From NCBI RefSeq assembly GCF_030015065.1, contig NZ_JAIVFN010000006.1, forward strand, positions 1 through 64,000: a stretch of 64,000 bases of DNA. The letters run 5' to 3'. Position 1 is the first letter of the stretch, and each line of letters begins with the position of its first letter. A model generated the notes under the pieces. It ran no database searches, was not told the origin of the DNA, and saw nothing but the letters and a program-made list of their open reading frames with translations. The translations under genes and the position numbers were made by a program. Positions 20,164 through 30,317 of this stretch are shown piece after piece. Source of the DNA: Xanthobacter autotrophicus (lineage in GTDB: Bacteria; Pseudomonadota; Alphaproteobacteria; Rhizobiales; Xanthobacteraceae).

Positions 20164-21594
20164 ATGAGCGACACCACCGCCCCCCTCTCCCGCCCCGGGG
20201 TCTCCCCGGCCCAGGCCTTCGTTTCCGCCGCCTTGCGCGAGCCGGAGCCGGCCCCGGTCTCGACCCGCGGCCCCGTGCTGTGGGTGCGCCAGCACCTGGT
20301 CGGCTCGGTGCCGCAGGTGCTCCTGACCCTGTTCGGCATCTGGCTGGTCTATGTGACCGTCCCGCCGCTCATCAAATTCTTCCTCATCGACGCGGTGTGG
20401 ACCGGCACCAGCCGCGAGGCCTGCCTGCCCGAGAAGGTGGGGCGGCCCGTCGGTGCGTGCTGGCCCTTCATCTGGGCCAAGATGGACCAGCTGCTCTACG
20501 GCTTCTATCCGGCGAGCGAGCGCTGGCGCGTGAACGTGGTCTATGCCCTCGGCGCCATCCTGCTGCTGCCGCTGCTGATCCAGAAGCTGCCCGGCAAGCG
20601 CCTCAACGCCATCGCGTTCTTCGGCGTGTTCCCGGTGGTCGCCTTCGTGCTGCTCACCGGCGGCAATCTCGACATGCAGCGCTTCCTGGTCGGCTCGATC
20701 GGTTCGATCGGCTTCGGCGACCTGTTCACCTCGGGCGGCTCGGTGCAGGGCCTGCGCGCCAGCTTCTGGATCGACTTCGTCGTCTCCACGGTTATCGTCA
20801 CCGCCATCGCCTTCCTGGTCTCGCGCTTCGTCGCGGGGCCGGAAGCGGGGCCGGCCGCGGCGAAGGCCACGCTCAGCATGCTCGGCCTGCTCGGCCTCAT
20901 CATCTTCGCGATGGATATCGACCTCGGCCTGCCGCAGGTGGAAACCCGGCTGTGGGGCGGCCTGCTCGTGACGCTCGTGATCGCGGTCACGGGCATCACG
21001 GTGTCGCTGCCGTTCGGCATCCTTTTGGCGCTCGGGCGGCGCTCCAAGCTGCCGCTGGTGAAGGCGCTGTCCATCATCTTCATCGAGTTCTGGCGCGGCG
21101 TGCCGCTCATCACGGTGCTGTTCTTCGCCACCTACATGCTGCCCTTGTTCCTGCCCGGGCGCTTCACCATCGACGGCCTGCTCCGGGCGCTGGTGGGCGT
21201 GGCGCTGTTCGCCTCGGCCTACATGGCGGAGGTGGTGCGGGGCGGCCTCCAGGCCATCCCCAAGGGCCAGTATGAGGGCGCCATGGCGTTGGGCCTCAGG
21301 CCGGGGCTGATGATGCGCCTCGTGGTGCTGCCGCAGGCGCTGAAGATGGTGATCCCCGGCATCGTCAACAACTTCATCGGCCTGTTCAAGGACACGACGC
21401 TGGTGCTGATCGTCTCCATCTTCGACCTGCTCGGCTCCATGCGCGCGGCCTTCACCGATCCCAGCTGGGCCTCGCCCACCACACTGTTCACCGGTTTCGG
21501 CTTCGCCGGCATCATCTACTTCGTCTTCTGCTTCGGCATGTCCCGGTATTCGATGGCGCTGGAAAAGCGCCTCGACCGGGCCCAGCGTCACTGA
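20164..21594 (+). CDS. aapM: General L-amino acid ABC transporter permease AapM
   Basis: Second inner-membrane permease of the importer, 476 aa. An N-terminal cytoplasmic stretch with LSRPGVSPAQAFVS is followed by multiple membrane spans, the EFWRGVPLITVLFFATYMLP segment and the EAA-type loop EGAMALGLRPGLMMRLVVLPQA. It closes with IFDLLGSMRAAFTDPSW. The start lies 1 bp after the aapQ stop and aapP starts 15 bp downstream, so translation is coupled within the operon. Confidence 0.96.
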   Translation: MSDTTAPLSRPGVSPAQAFVSAALREPEPAPVSTRGPVLWVRQHLVGSVPQVLLTLFGIWLVYVTVPPLIKFFLIDAVWTGTSREACLPEKVGRPVGACWPFIWAKMDQLLYGFYPASERWRVNVVYALGAILLLPLLIQKLPGKRLNAIAFFGVFPVVAFVLLTGGNLDMQRFLVGSIGSIGFGDLFTSGGSVQGLRASFWIDFVVSTVIVTAIAFLVSRFVAGPEAGPAAAKATLSMLGLLGLIIFAMDIDLGLPQVETRLWGGLLVTLVIAVTGITVSLPFGILLALGRRSKLPLVKALSIIFIEFWRGVPLITVLFFATYMLPLFLPGRFTIDGLLRALVGVALFASAYMAEVVRGGLQAIPKGQYEGAMALGLRPGLMMRLVVLPQALKMVIPGIVNNFIGLFKDTTLVLIVSIFDLLGSMRAAFTDPSWASPTTLFTGFGFAGIIYFVFCFGMSRYSMALEKRLDRAQRH

Positions 21595-21609
21595 TCGAAA
21601 GGGCGACCC

Positions 21610-22386
<777 letters not shown>

Positions 22387-22890
22387 GGAGCGGCCGGGCC
22401 GTGCGCGGCAGGGCGGGCGCGTGGCGCCTCAACGTGAAACGCGGCACCGGCGGTGACCCGGCGGAGTGCGCGCCGGCCCCTCACGACAGGGCCCGGACGG
22501 GGCCCTTGAGCGCGCCCCGCGCAGGCCCGCGACGGCATCACCCTCAACCCGCCGCGGCATCGGCGGCACCTGCCTGCCGCCAATCCCCCGGGTCGCGCGG
22601 GCCGGACGACACTGAACTCCCTCGGCCTCGCCGGCGCGCGGGCATCGGCGCGCATCCCCGCCCGTGCCGCGCTCCCGTCCCTCCGTCTCGGCTGCTGCCG
22701 CGATCGCGCTCTCGCCCCGCCAGCGACGGCCATCGGCCGGATCTCCCCCGGCCACGGGTTCGGGCCCGCCCACCAGCACCGCCGAAACTCCCCATCCAGC
22801 CGCCTCACCACCCGCTGACAGATCCGCAGCCCTTTTCCACCCAGCGCGCGGTGGCCAGCACCTGTGCCGGGAGTTGATCTTCGGACACTG
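22387..22890. other. GC-rich intergenic stretch without a supported gene
   Basis: About 500 bp between aapP and the hemP promoter region. Reading frames here are open on both strands only because of high GC. Their translations are Arg/Pro/Ala-rich and contain no recognisable domain, and no convincing ribosome site was seen. It may be decayed coding sequence. Confidence 0.5.
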
Positions 22891-22925
22891 ATGTATTACT
22901 CAAGGACTATGAAGCGGTATTCTAG

Positions 22926-22942
22926 TATTGAATGCTTCTAAA
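22926..22942 (+). promoter_or_regulatory. Irr-type iron control element upstream of hemP
   Basis: The 17-mer TATTGAATGCTTCTAAA matches the ICE consensus TTTAGAANNNTTCTAAA at 12 of the 14 defined positions, with a perfect right half. It lies 60 bp upstream of the hemP start, in a short AT-rich island inside GC-rich DNA. Irr regulation of hemin-uptake genes is established in rhizobia; binding here is inferred. Confidence 0.55.
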
Positions 22943-23002
22943 CTGGCCCTGAAGTCCCGATTGTGCTGACGGGCGCACCTGCTGATCTGGAGCGATTCAA
23001 AA

Positions 23003-23227
23003 ATGAGCAGGCATGAACATGGTGGCGCCGGCCTCTTCGGCGTGCAGGTGGGTGAAGACGGAGCGGTGAGGGGCGCGCAGCGCGCCTGCCGCACCATTCC
23101 CATGACCGATACACAGCTCGACAGCCGCGACCTGTTCGCCGCCGGACGGCTCGTGACCATCACCCATGGCGAGCACACCTATCAGTTGCGCCTCACGGCC
23201 CAGAACAAGCTCATCCTCACCAAATAG
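23003..23227 (+). CDS. hemP: Hemin uptake protein HemP
   Basis: A 74-aa protein whose C-terminal 40 residues (DSRDLFAAGRLVTITHGEHTYQLRLTAQNKLILTK, described here by its ends and length) show the HemP/HmuP pattern, with an S-R-x-L-F start and an RLT...KLILTK ending. HemP proteins are small regulators or helpers of haem uptake. The first ATG at 23003 has GGAG 10 nt upstream. An internal ATG at 23102 gives the usual shorter form but lacks a ribosome site. No haem transporter genes are adjacent. Confidence 0.82.
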   Translation: MSRHEHGGAGLFGVQVGEDGAVRGAQRACRTIPMTDTQLDSRDLFAAGRLVTITHGEHTYQLRLTAQNKLILTK

Positions 23228-23434
23228 CCCGTCCCCGCCCCCTGCGGCGGCACGCCGCCACGAGGCGGCCGGGCGCCGCCGCGAGGGCTCGCCCCGTGCC
23301 TTTCCTTTGCCGCCTTTGGCCTGCATCAGGGCCGCCCCCGGCGAAAGGCGCGCCGCGCGCCGATCGTCCGGCCCTTTTCGGCACGGGCGTTTCTGCTATT
23401 GTCCGCGCCGATTTCAGCGGATCCAGACAGAAGC

Positions 23435-25168
23435 ATGGCCATCTCAGAGCCCGCGTCCAACACGCGCCGGGCGTTCGACCTCGACCTGCCCCGGCGCCTC
23501 GTTCGCCTCCTGGACGTTGCCTCGGCGCGCCATGGCCGCGCCAGCCTGCTGCTCGTGGCCGTGGCGCTTCTCGCCTTCCTGCCCGGCTTCTTCCAGCTCT
23601 CGCCCATCGACCGCGACGAGGCCCGCTTCGCGCAGGCCACCAAGCAGATGCTGGAGAGCGGCAATTTCGTGGACATCCGCTTCCACACCCAGGCCCGCCA
23701 CAAGAAGCCGGTGGGCATCTACTGGCTCCAGGCCGCGACGGTGAAGGCCGGCGAGGCGGTCATCGGTCCTTCCGCGCTCTATTCCATCTGGCTCTATCGC
23801 CTGCCGTCCCTGTGCGCCGCCATCGGCGCGGTGCTGCTCACCTACTGGACCGCCCTCGCCTTCGTCACCCGCCGCGGGGCCCTCCTCGCCGGCCTGATGA
23901 TGGCGGGATGCGTGCTGCTTGGGGTGGAGGCGCGCCTCGCCAAGACCGATGCGGTCCTGCTCTTCACCATCATCGCCTCCTTCGGCGCGCTGGCGCGGGC
24001 CTATATGCGTCCGGCCGCGGAGCGCGCGGGCGACCTGAAGCTCGCCGCCATCTTCTGGACTTCGCTGGCCGCCGGCATCCTCATCAAGGGGCCCATGGCG
24101 CCCCTGTTCGTGGGCCTCGCAGTGGCGGCGCTGGCGGTGGTGGAGCGCTCGGGCGGCTTCCTGAAGCCGCTGAAGCCGCTTCCGGGCCTCGCCTGGTGCC
24201 TGCTGCTGGTGCTGCCCTGGTTCGTCGCCATCTATTATGTGACCGACGGCGCCTTCTACCAGCACGCCGTGGGCGTGGACATGCTGGGCAAGGTGGCCGA
24301 CGGCGCCGAGGGGCACTGGGGCCCGCCCGGTACCTATTTGCTGGCGGTGTGGGGCACCTTCTGGCCGTCCGTGGCCCTCGTCGCCATGGCCGCGCCCTTC
24401 GTCTGGCGCGCCCGGCGCGAGGAGAAGGTCCGCTTCCTGCTGTGCTGGCTGGTGCCGGGCTGGCTGGTGTTCGAGATCGCCGCCACCAAGCTCCCCCATT
24501 ATGTGCTGCCGCTCTACCCCGCGCTCGCCATCCTGGTGGCGCTGGCGGTGGAGCGCGGCGCCATGGCCAAGGCGGGAAGCCGGCTCGGCGGCCTCGTCTG
24601 GCTGTGGCCGGTGCTCGCCATCGTGCTGTCGCTGGCGCTCGGCGGCGCCTATCTGTGGTTCGGCAGCGGCTTCGGCCTTGCCGCATGGCCGCTGCTCATC
24701 CTCGCCGTCGTGCTGCTGTGGAGCGCGGCGCGGGCGTTTGCGCGCGTGGGCATCGAAGGCGCGTTCCTCACTGCCTTGGTTGGGGCCCTGGTGCTGTTCA
24801 TCGCGGTCTATCAGGTGATGCTGCCGCAGATGCGCGCCCTGTGGATCTCCGAGCACCTCGCCCAGGTGGCCCGCGACGAGGGCTGCCCGGCCGAGAAGAT
24901 CGCCTCCTTCCCCTACCAGGAGCCGAGCCTCGTCTTCCTCGTGGGCACGAAGATCAACTACATCCTGCCCGACGCGGCGGCGGTGCTGCTGAAGCAGGGC
25001 GGCTGCGCCCTCGCCTTCATCGACACCCGCTTCATTCCCTTCTTCGAGACCAAGGCCACCGAGATCGGGCTGAAATATCACGCCGTCGGGACGCTTTCGG
25101 GCTTCACCTACAATGGCGGGCGGCAGGTGGCGATCACCGTGTTCCGCTCGGACGAGGCCGCCCCGTGA
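23435..25168 (+). CDS. ArnT-like GT-C glycosyltransferase (PMT family)
   Basis: A 577-aa polytopic membrane protein of the PMT/ArnT class, which transfers a sugar from a polyprenyl-phosphate carrier to lipid A or a protein. The first periplasmic loop has the acidic PIDRDEARFAQATKQMLES with the catalytic Asp-Glu pair. About 11-12 hydrophobic segments follow, with ATKLPHYVLPLYPALAIL in the middle, typical of ArnT-like enzymes. The ATG at 23435 (MAISEPASN) is chosen over a TTG 12 codons upstream. It overlaps the PAP2 gene by 4 nt (GTGA) and is first in a four-gene operon. Confidence 0.9.
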   Translation: MAISEPASNTRRAFDLDLPRRLVRLLDVASARHGRASLLLVAVALLAFLPGFFQLSPIDRDEARFAQATKQMLESGNFVDIRFHTQARHKKPVGIYWLQAATVKAGEAVIGPSALYSIWLYRLPSLCAAIGAVLLTYWTALAFVTRRGALLAGLMMAGCVLLGVEARLAKTDAVLLFTIIASFGALARAYMRPAAERAGDLKLAAIFWTSLAAGILIKGPMAPLFVGLAVAALAVVERSGGFLKPLKPLPGLAWCLLLVLPWFVAIYYVTDGAFYQHAVGVDMLGKVADGAEGHWGPPGTYLLAVWGTFWPSVALVAMAAPFVWRARREEKVRFLLCWLVPGWLVFEIAATKLPHYVLPLYPALAILVALAVERGAMAKAGSRLGGLVWLWPVLAIVLSLALGGAYLWFGSGFGLAAWPLLILAVVLLWSAARAFARVGIEGAFLTALVGALVLFIAVYQVMLPQMRALWISEHLAQVARDEGCPAEKIASFPYQEPSLVFLVGTKINYILPDAAAVLLKQGGCALAFIDTRFIPFFETKATEIGLKYHAVGTLSGFTYNGGRQVAITVFRSDEAAP

Positions 25169-26088
25169 CGGCTGAGGCCGCCCCCGGAGGGGTGCCGCAC
25201 GCGCCGGTCCGCCATGCGATCACGCAGGCGGCCGAGGGGGTGCGGCTGCTGGTCTTCTCCATCGGGCAGGCACTGTCCTATCTCGTGCGGCGCCGGATCG
25301 GCACTCCCCTGCCCCGCCTCGGCTTCGCGGGCCGGTGGGAAATCCTCGCCTTCATCCTGCTGGCGGCAGGGCTGACGGCGGCGGCCATGATCCTGGTGGA
25401 CCCGATGGTGGCAGGTCTGCGTCACAGGCTGCCGGTATGGCTTATCGTCCTGTCCGAGCGCCTCACCGATCTCGGCTTCAGCGGCGTGGTGCTGTGGCCG
25501 CTCGGCATCGGCCTCGCTTATGCGCTGCTCCTGACCCATGCGGGCGATGCCGTGACCCGGCGCATCGCCGCGAGCGTCGCCGCGCGCATCGGCTTCCTGT
25601 TCCTCGCCGTCGCGCCGGTGGGGCTCGGGGTTTCCATCTTCAAGCACATGCTCGGCCGGGCGCGGCCCCACGCCGCCCTGGCCTTGCCGGGACCCAATCC
25701 CGAGCTCACCTTCCATGTGCTGGCGTGGAAATCGAGCTTCGCCTCCTTCCCCTCGGGCCATTCAACCACCACCTTCGCCGCGGCGATGGCGTTTGCCGCG
25801 CTGTTTCCGCGCGCCCGTGCCTGGCTGCTCGCGCTCGCCGTCCCGGTGGCGGCGACGCGGGTTGCGCTCGGCTCCCATTTCCCGAGCGACGTGATCGCCG
25901 GCGCCGCTGTCGGATCGGCCTTCGCCCTGTGGATGATCCGCCTGTTCGCGGCGCGCCGGCTGGTGTTCCAGGTTGACGCCGCGGGCCGGATCGCGCCCAT
26001 GGCGGGTCCATCCGCGCGCCGGCTCGGTCGCCTTGTGCCCCGCGCCGCTTTCAGCTCCGCCGTTCCAGTCGAAGAGGCGAGACCGTGA
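25165..26088 (+). CDS. PAP2-family membrane phosphatase (lipid A or lipid-phosphate phosphatase)
   Basis: A 307-aa membrane protein with the three PAP2 motifs: KHMLGRARP (KX6RP), SFPSGHSTT (PSGH), and RVALGSHFPSD (RX5HX3D). This family includes LpxE/LpxF lipid A phosphatases and undecaprenyl-pyrophosphate phosphatases. With an ArnT-like transferase, a GT2 and an LABN protein in the same operon, lipid A dephosphorylation is the leading inference. The start is GTG at 25165, overlapping the previous stop, so translation is coupled. Confidence 0.88.
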   Translation: MTAEAAPGGVPHAPVRHAITQAAEGVRLLVFSIGQALSYLVRRRIGTPLPRLGFAGRWEILAFILLAAGLTAAAMILVDPMVAGLRHRLPVWLIVLSERLTDLGFSGVVLWPLGIGLAYALLLTHAGDAVTRRIAASVAARIGFLFLAVAPVGLGVSIFKHMLGRARPHAALALPGPNPELTFHVLAWKSSFASFPSGHSTTTFAAAMAFAALFPRARAWLLALAVPVAATRVALGSHFPSDVIAGAAVGSAFALWMIRLFAARRLVFQVDAAGRIAPMAGPSARRLGRLVPRAAFSSAVPVEEARP

Positions 26089-26831
26089 CCTCTCCCGTTG
26101 CCAATGCGTCCGCGGCCCCCCGATTGTCGGTGGTCATTTCCGTGAAAGACGAGGCGGACAACGTCCTCCCGCTGATCGAGGAGATCGACCGCGCCCTCGT
26201 CGCCGAGGCGTTCGAGCTCATCTTCGTGGATGACGGCTCCACCGACGCCACCCTCGCCAACCTGCGGAAGGCGGCGCAGACGCGGCCCTATCTGCGCATC
26301 CTCGTGCACGAGAAATCCTGCGGCAAGACCGCGGGTGTCGACACCGGCGCCCGCGCGGCGCAAGGCGACATCCTGCTGCTGCTCGACGGCGACGGGCAGA
26401 ACAATCCGGCCTACCTCCCCGAGATGGTGCGGGTGATGGACGAGGGCGGATCGCGCATTGGCATGGTCCAGGGCGAGCGGCAGGGGCGCAAGGACACGCG
26501 CTTCAAGCGCTTCCAGTCGCGCCTCGCCAACCGCATCCGCAACAGCCTGCTGAACGACGGCTCGCGCGACACCGGATGCGGCCTGAAGGCGGTGCGGCGC
26601 GACCTGCACCTGCGCCTGCCCCTGTTCGACGGGCAGCATCGCTTCATGGCGGCGCTGGTGCGGCGCGAGGGCTATGAGACCCGCACCGTGAAGGTGGTGG
26701 ACCGCGAGCGCTGGTCCGGCGTGTCCAAATACGGCTTCTGGAACCGCTTCGGCGTCGGGATCCTGGATCTCTTCGGCGTGTGGTGGCTGGTGCAGCGCCG
26801 GCGCGTTCCGCACGTGGTGGAGCGTGGCTGA
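26085..26831 (+). CDS. GT2-family glycosyltransferase (polyprenyl-phosphate sugar synthase-like)
   Basis: A 248-aa family 2 glycosyltransferase like dolichol/undecaprenyl-phosphate mannose synthases. It has LSVVISVKDEADNVLPLIEE, FVDDGSTD, LLDGDGQNNPAYL (the DXD equivalent) and a C-terminal RWSGVSKYGFWNRF segment. It lacks the C-terminal pair of membrane helices found in ArnC. It likely makes the lipid-linked sugar used by the ArnT-like enzyme. The start is GTG at 26085, overlapping the PAP2 stop by 4 nt. Confidence 0.9.
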   Translation: MTSPVANASAAPRLSVVISVKDEADNVLPLIEEIDRALVAEAFELIFVDDGSTDATLANLRKAAQTRPYLRILVHEKSCGKTAGVDTGARAAQGDILLLLDGDGQNNPAYLPEMVRVMDEGGSRIGMVQGERQGRKDTRFKRFQSRLANRIRNSLLNDGSRDTGCGLKAVRRDLHLRLPLFDGQHRFMAALVRREGYETRTVKVVDRERWSGVSKYGFWNRFGVGILDLFGVWWLVQRRRVPHVVERG

Positions 26832-27160
26832 TGATCTATTACCTCAGCCAGATCGGCGATTACCTGCACGACGTCTTCATCGACCAGTTCGACTGGTGGG
26901 TGGTGCTGGGTCTCGTGGCCCAGATCATGTTCACCATGCGCTTCGTGGTGCAGTGGATTGCCAGCGAGAAGGCGCAGCGCTCGGTGATCCCCTTCGCCTT
27001 CTGGACCTTTTCGCTGGGCGGCGGCACGCTGCTCCTGATCTACGCGCTTTACCGGCGCGATCCGGTGTTCATCGCCGGGCAGGCGCTGTCCACCTTCATC
27101 TATATCCGCAACCTGCAATTCGCCCTGCGCGAACGCCGCGCCGCCCGCTCGGTGACCTGA
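26831..27160 (+). CDS. Lipid A biosynthesis N-terminal (LABN) domain membrane protein
   Basis: A 109-aa three-helix membrane protein with the LABN pattern: a start of MIYYLSQIGDYLHDV, then VVLGLVAQIMFTMRFVVQWI with ASEKAQRSVIPFAFWTFSLGG following. It matches the stand-alone version found beside GT2 and ArnT genes. A role as carrier or flippase partner in lipid-linked sugar handling is inferred. The ATG overlaps the GT2 stop by one base (TGATG). Confidence 0.9.
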   Translation: MIYYLSQIGDYLHDVFIDQFDWWVVLGLVAQIMFTMRFVVQWIASEKAQRSVIPFAFWTFSLGGGTLLLIYALYRRDPVFIAGQALSTFIYIRNLQFALRERRAARSVT

Positions 27161-27182
27161 GGGGGAACCGGGAGCGCCCGCC

Positions 27183-30100
27183 CTACTCCGCCGCGATCCG
27201 CTCCGGGACGGGCTTCGGCGCCGGCTCGGCGTGGCGGCCAGAGATGGCGTGGTGCACCACGCCGTCCAGCCGGTCGAGATAGAGATAGATCACCGGCGTG
27301 ATGTAGAGCGTGAGAAGCTGCGACAGCAGCAGCCCGCCCACCACCGCCACGCCCAGGGGCTGGCGCAGCTCCGAGCCCGCCCCCGCCCCGAGCGCGATGG
27401 GCAGCACGCCGAAGATAGCGGCGAGGGTGGTCATCATGATGGGGCGGAAGCGCAGCAGCGCCGCCTCGCGGATGGCGTCCGCGGCATCGGTCCCGGCGCG
27501 GCGGCGCTCCAGCGCCACGTCGATCATCATGATGGCGTTCTTCTTCACGATGCCCACCAGCATGATGATGCCGATGATGGCGATCACCGACAGTTCCATG
27601 CCCGCCACCATGAGCGTGATGAGCGCCCCGATGCCCGCCGAGGGCAGTCCAGACAGGATGGTGATGGGGTGGATGAAGCTCTCGTAGAGGATGCCCAGCA
27701 CGATATAGATCACCACCACCGCCGCGAGGATGAGCAGCGGCTGGTTGGAGAGCGAATCCTGGAACACCTGGGCATTGCCCTGGAATCCCGTGCTGATGCT
27801 GGCCGGGATCGAGGCCGCCGCCGCCGCGGCCTCGATCTGCTCCACCGCCTGGCCCAGTGCCGTTCCGGGGGCGAGGTTGAAGGAGATGGTCACCGCCGGC
27901 TGCTGCTGCTGGTGCTGCACCGAGAGCGGCCCCACCGTGCGGGTGATGTTGGCCACCGTCTCCAGCGGCACCACCCCACCCGACGAGGTGCGCAGATAGA
28001 CCCGGCCGATGTCGCCCGGCTCGCGCTGGAAGCGCGGCTGCACCTCGGCGATGATCGCGTACTGGTTGGTGGAGGTGTAGAGCGTCGCGATCTGCCGGGT
28101 GCCGAACTGGGTGTAGAGGGCATCGCGCAGCTGCTGCTCGGTGATCCCGAGCGCCGCCGCCTTGTCCTTGTCGAGGACGATGGTGATCTGCGGATTGGTG
28201 ATCTGCAGGTCGGAGGTCACGTCGCGCAGGCCCGGAAGCGTGGCGAGGCGCTGCTCCATGTCCTTGGCGACGGTGTAGAGGGCATGGGTGTCCGCGCTCT
28301 GGAGCGTGTACTGGAACTGGCTCTTGGAGGCGACGCCGCCCACCGAGATGTTCTGCACCGGCTGGAAGAACACGTTTACGCCCGGCACTTGCGCCACCCG
28401 GCGCCGCAGGTTCTGGATCACCCCGTCGGCCGAGAGCAAGCGCTCGGAGCGCGGCTTCAGAGCAATGAACAGGCGGCCGGTATTGGTGGTGCGGCTGATG
28501 CCGGTGGCGCCGGCGGTGGAGACCAGATAGTCCACGTCCGGGTCGGCGCGCACGGCGGCCGCCACCTGCTTCTGCCGCTCCACCATGGCGTCGAAGGATG
28601 AATCGGTGGCCGCCTCCACCGTGCCGGTGATGAAGCCGTTATCCTCCTGCGGGAAGAAGCCCTTGGGGATGATGATGTAGAGGTAGACCGAGAGCCCCAC
28701 CGTCGCGAGCGTCACCAGCAGCATGAACGGCCGGTGCCGCAGCACGAAATCGAGGCTCACCCGGTAGGCGCCGAGCCAGGCGTCGAACATGCGCTCGGTG
28801 AGGCGGAAGAAGGCGGACGGCTTCCTGGTGTGGTCCGGCGCCTTCATCACGCGGGCGCACAGCATGGGCGTCAGCGTCAGCGAGACGAAGCCCGAGACCA
28901 GGATGGCGACGGAGATGGTGACCGCGAACTCGCGGAACACGCGCCCCACCACACCGCCCATGAACAGAACGGGGATGAACACCGCCACCAGCGACAGCGT
29001 CATGGAGATGATGGTGAAGCCGATCTCCCGCGAGCCGCGTATGGCGGCGCGGAAGGGCTTCTCGCCATTCTCCACGTGGCGGTAGATGTTCTCCAGCACC
29101 ACGATGGCGTCGTCCACCACGAAGCCGACGCACAGGGTGAGCGCCAAGAGCGTCATGTTGTTGATGGAAAAATTCATCAGCCACATCACCGCGAAGGTGG
29201 CGATGATGGAGAGCGGCAGCGCCAGCGAGGGGATGATGGTGGCGCGCACGTTGCGCAGGAACAGGAAGATCACCAGCACCACGAGGACGATGGCCTCGAA
29301 CAGGGTCTTCTGCACGTCCGCCACCGCATCGCGGATGGAGACGGAGCGGTCCATCAACACGTCGATGCTCACCGCGCCGGGCAACTGGGCGCGGAAGGAC
29401 GGCAGGCGCGCGCGCACCTCGTCCACCACGCTCACCGTGTTGGCATCGGGCTGGCGCACCACGGCCAGGACGATGGCGCGGGTATCGTTGAACCAGCTCG
29501 CCACCCGCTCGTTCTCGACGCCATCGCTGATGGTGGCGATCTCCTCGAGCCGCACCGGCGCGCCGTTGCGCCACGCCACCACGATGCGCCGGAACTGGGA
29601 CGCATCCGCCTTGGTGGAGCCCATGTCGATGGTCTGCGACTGCTTGGGGCCGGAGATGACGCCGAGCGGGGTGTTCGAGGCGGCCGCGGCGACCGCGCGC
29701 TGGATGTCGTCGGCGGAAATGTTGCGCACGCCCGCGGCAGCAGGATCCACCCGGATGCGCACGGCATATTTCTGCGTGCCGTAGATCTGCACCTGCGCCA
29801 CACCCGGCAGCTGGGAGATCTGCTGGCCGATCAGCGTGTCGGCATATTCGTTCACCGCCGACAGCGGCAGGGTATCGGACGACACCACCAGCAGCAGCAC
29901 TGGCGCGTCGGCGGGATTGACCTTGCGGAAGCTCGGCGGCGTGGTCATCTCGTCCGGCAACTGGCGCTGCGCCACGGAGAGGGCCGACTGCACGTCGAGG
30001 GCGGCGGCGTCGATGTTGCGGTTGAGGTCGAACTGCACCGTGATGGAGGTGGACCCCTGCGTCGACGACGAGGTGAGCGAGGAGATGCCGGCGATGGTGG

Positions 30101-30311
30101 CCAGCTGGCGCTCGATGGGGGTGGCGACCGCCGTCGCCATGGTCTCCGGATTGGCACCGGGCAGGGACGCGGAGATGTTGATGGTGGGAAAGTCCACCCG
30201 CGGCAGCGCCGCCACCGGCAGCTGGCGGTAGGCGAACAGGCCCGCCACCACCAGCGACAGCATGATCAGCGTCGTCATGACCGGACGGCGGATGCACAGT
30301 TCGGCGAACAT
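27183..30311 (-). CDS. RND multidrug efflux permease (MdtB/MdtC-like)
   Basis: Inner-membrane proton-driven efflux pump of the HAE1 RND family, 1042 aa, full length. It begins MFAELCIRRPVMTTLIMLSL and has the two-fold repeated layout with large periplasmic loops. It contains LPGVAQVQIYG, NIYRHVENGE, the membrane motif GFVVDDAIVVLENI with the proton-relay Asp pair, and a second-half GIVKKNAIMMID. The closest named types are MdtB/MdtC/MuxB. Only one permease is present, so it probably acts as a homotrimer. It starts 6 bp after the adaptor stop on the same strand. Confidence 0.94.
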   Translation of the reverse strand: MFAELCIRRPVMTTLIMLSLVVAGLFAYRQLPVAALPRVDFPTINISASLPGANPETMATAVATPIERQLATIAGISSLTSSSTQGSTSITVQFDLNRNIDAAALDVQSALSVAQRQLPDEMTTPPSFRKVNPADAPVLLLVVSSDTLPLSAVNEYADTLIGQQISQLPGVAQVQIYGTQKYAVRIRVDPAAAGVRNISADDIQRAVAAAASNTPLGVISGPKQSQTIDMGSTKADASQFRRIVVAWRNGAPVRLEEIATISDGVENERVASWFNDTRAIVLAVVRQPDANTVSVVDEVRARLPSFRAQLPGAVSIDVLMDRSVSIRDAVADVQKTLFEAIVLVVLVIFLFLRNVRATIIPSLALPLSIIATFAVMWLMNFSINNMTLLALTLCVGFVVDDAIVVLENIYRHVENGEKPFRAAIRGSREIGFTIISMTLSLVAVFIPVLFMGGVVGRVFREFAVTISVAILVSGFVSLTLTPMLCARVMKAPDHTRKPSAFFRLTERMFDAWLGAYRVSLDFVLRHRPFMLLVTLATVGLSVYLYIIIPKGFFPQEDNGFITGTVEAATDSSFDAMVERQKQVAAAVRADPDVDYLVSTAGATGISRTTNTGRLFIALKPRSERLLSADGVIQNLRRRVAQVPGVNVFFQPVQNISVGGVASKSQFQYTLQSADTHALYTVAKDMEQRLATLPGLRDVTSDLQITNPQITIVLDKDKAAALGITEQQLRDALYTQFGTRQIATLYTSTNQYAIIAEVQPRFQREPGDIGRVYLRTSSGGVVPLETVANITRTVGPLSVQHQQQQPAVTISFNLAPGTALGQAVEQIEAAAAAASIPASISTGFQGNAQVFQDSLSNQPLLILAAVVVIYIVLGILYESFIHPITILSGLPSAGIGALITLMVAGMELSVIAIIGIIMLVGIVKKNAIMMIDVALERRRAGTDAADAIREAALLRFRPIMMTTLAAIFGVLPIALGAGAGSELRQPLGVAVVGGLLLSQLLTLYITPVIYLYLDRLDGVVHHAISGRHAEPAPKPVPERIAAE

Positions 30312-30317
30312 GGCGGT

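Noticed and set aside
22387-22890. Possible genes in the gap after aapP
   Set aside because: Frames on both strands are Arg/Pro/Ala-rich with no domain, no Shine-Dalgarno and no continuity of codon pattern.
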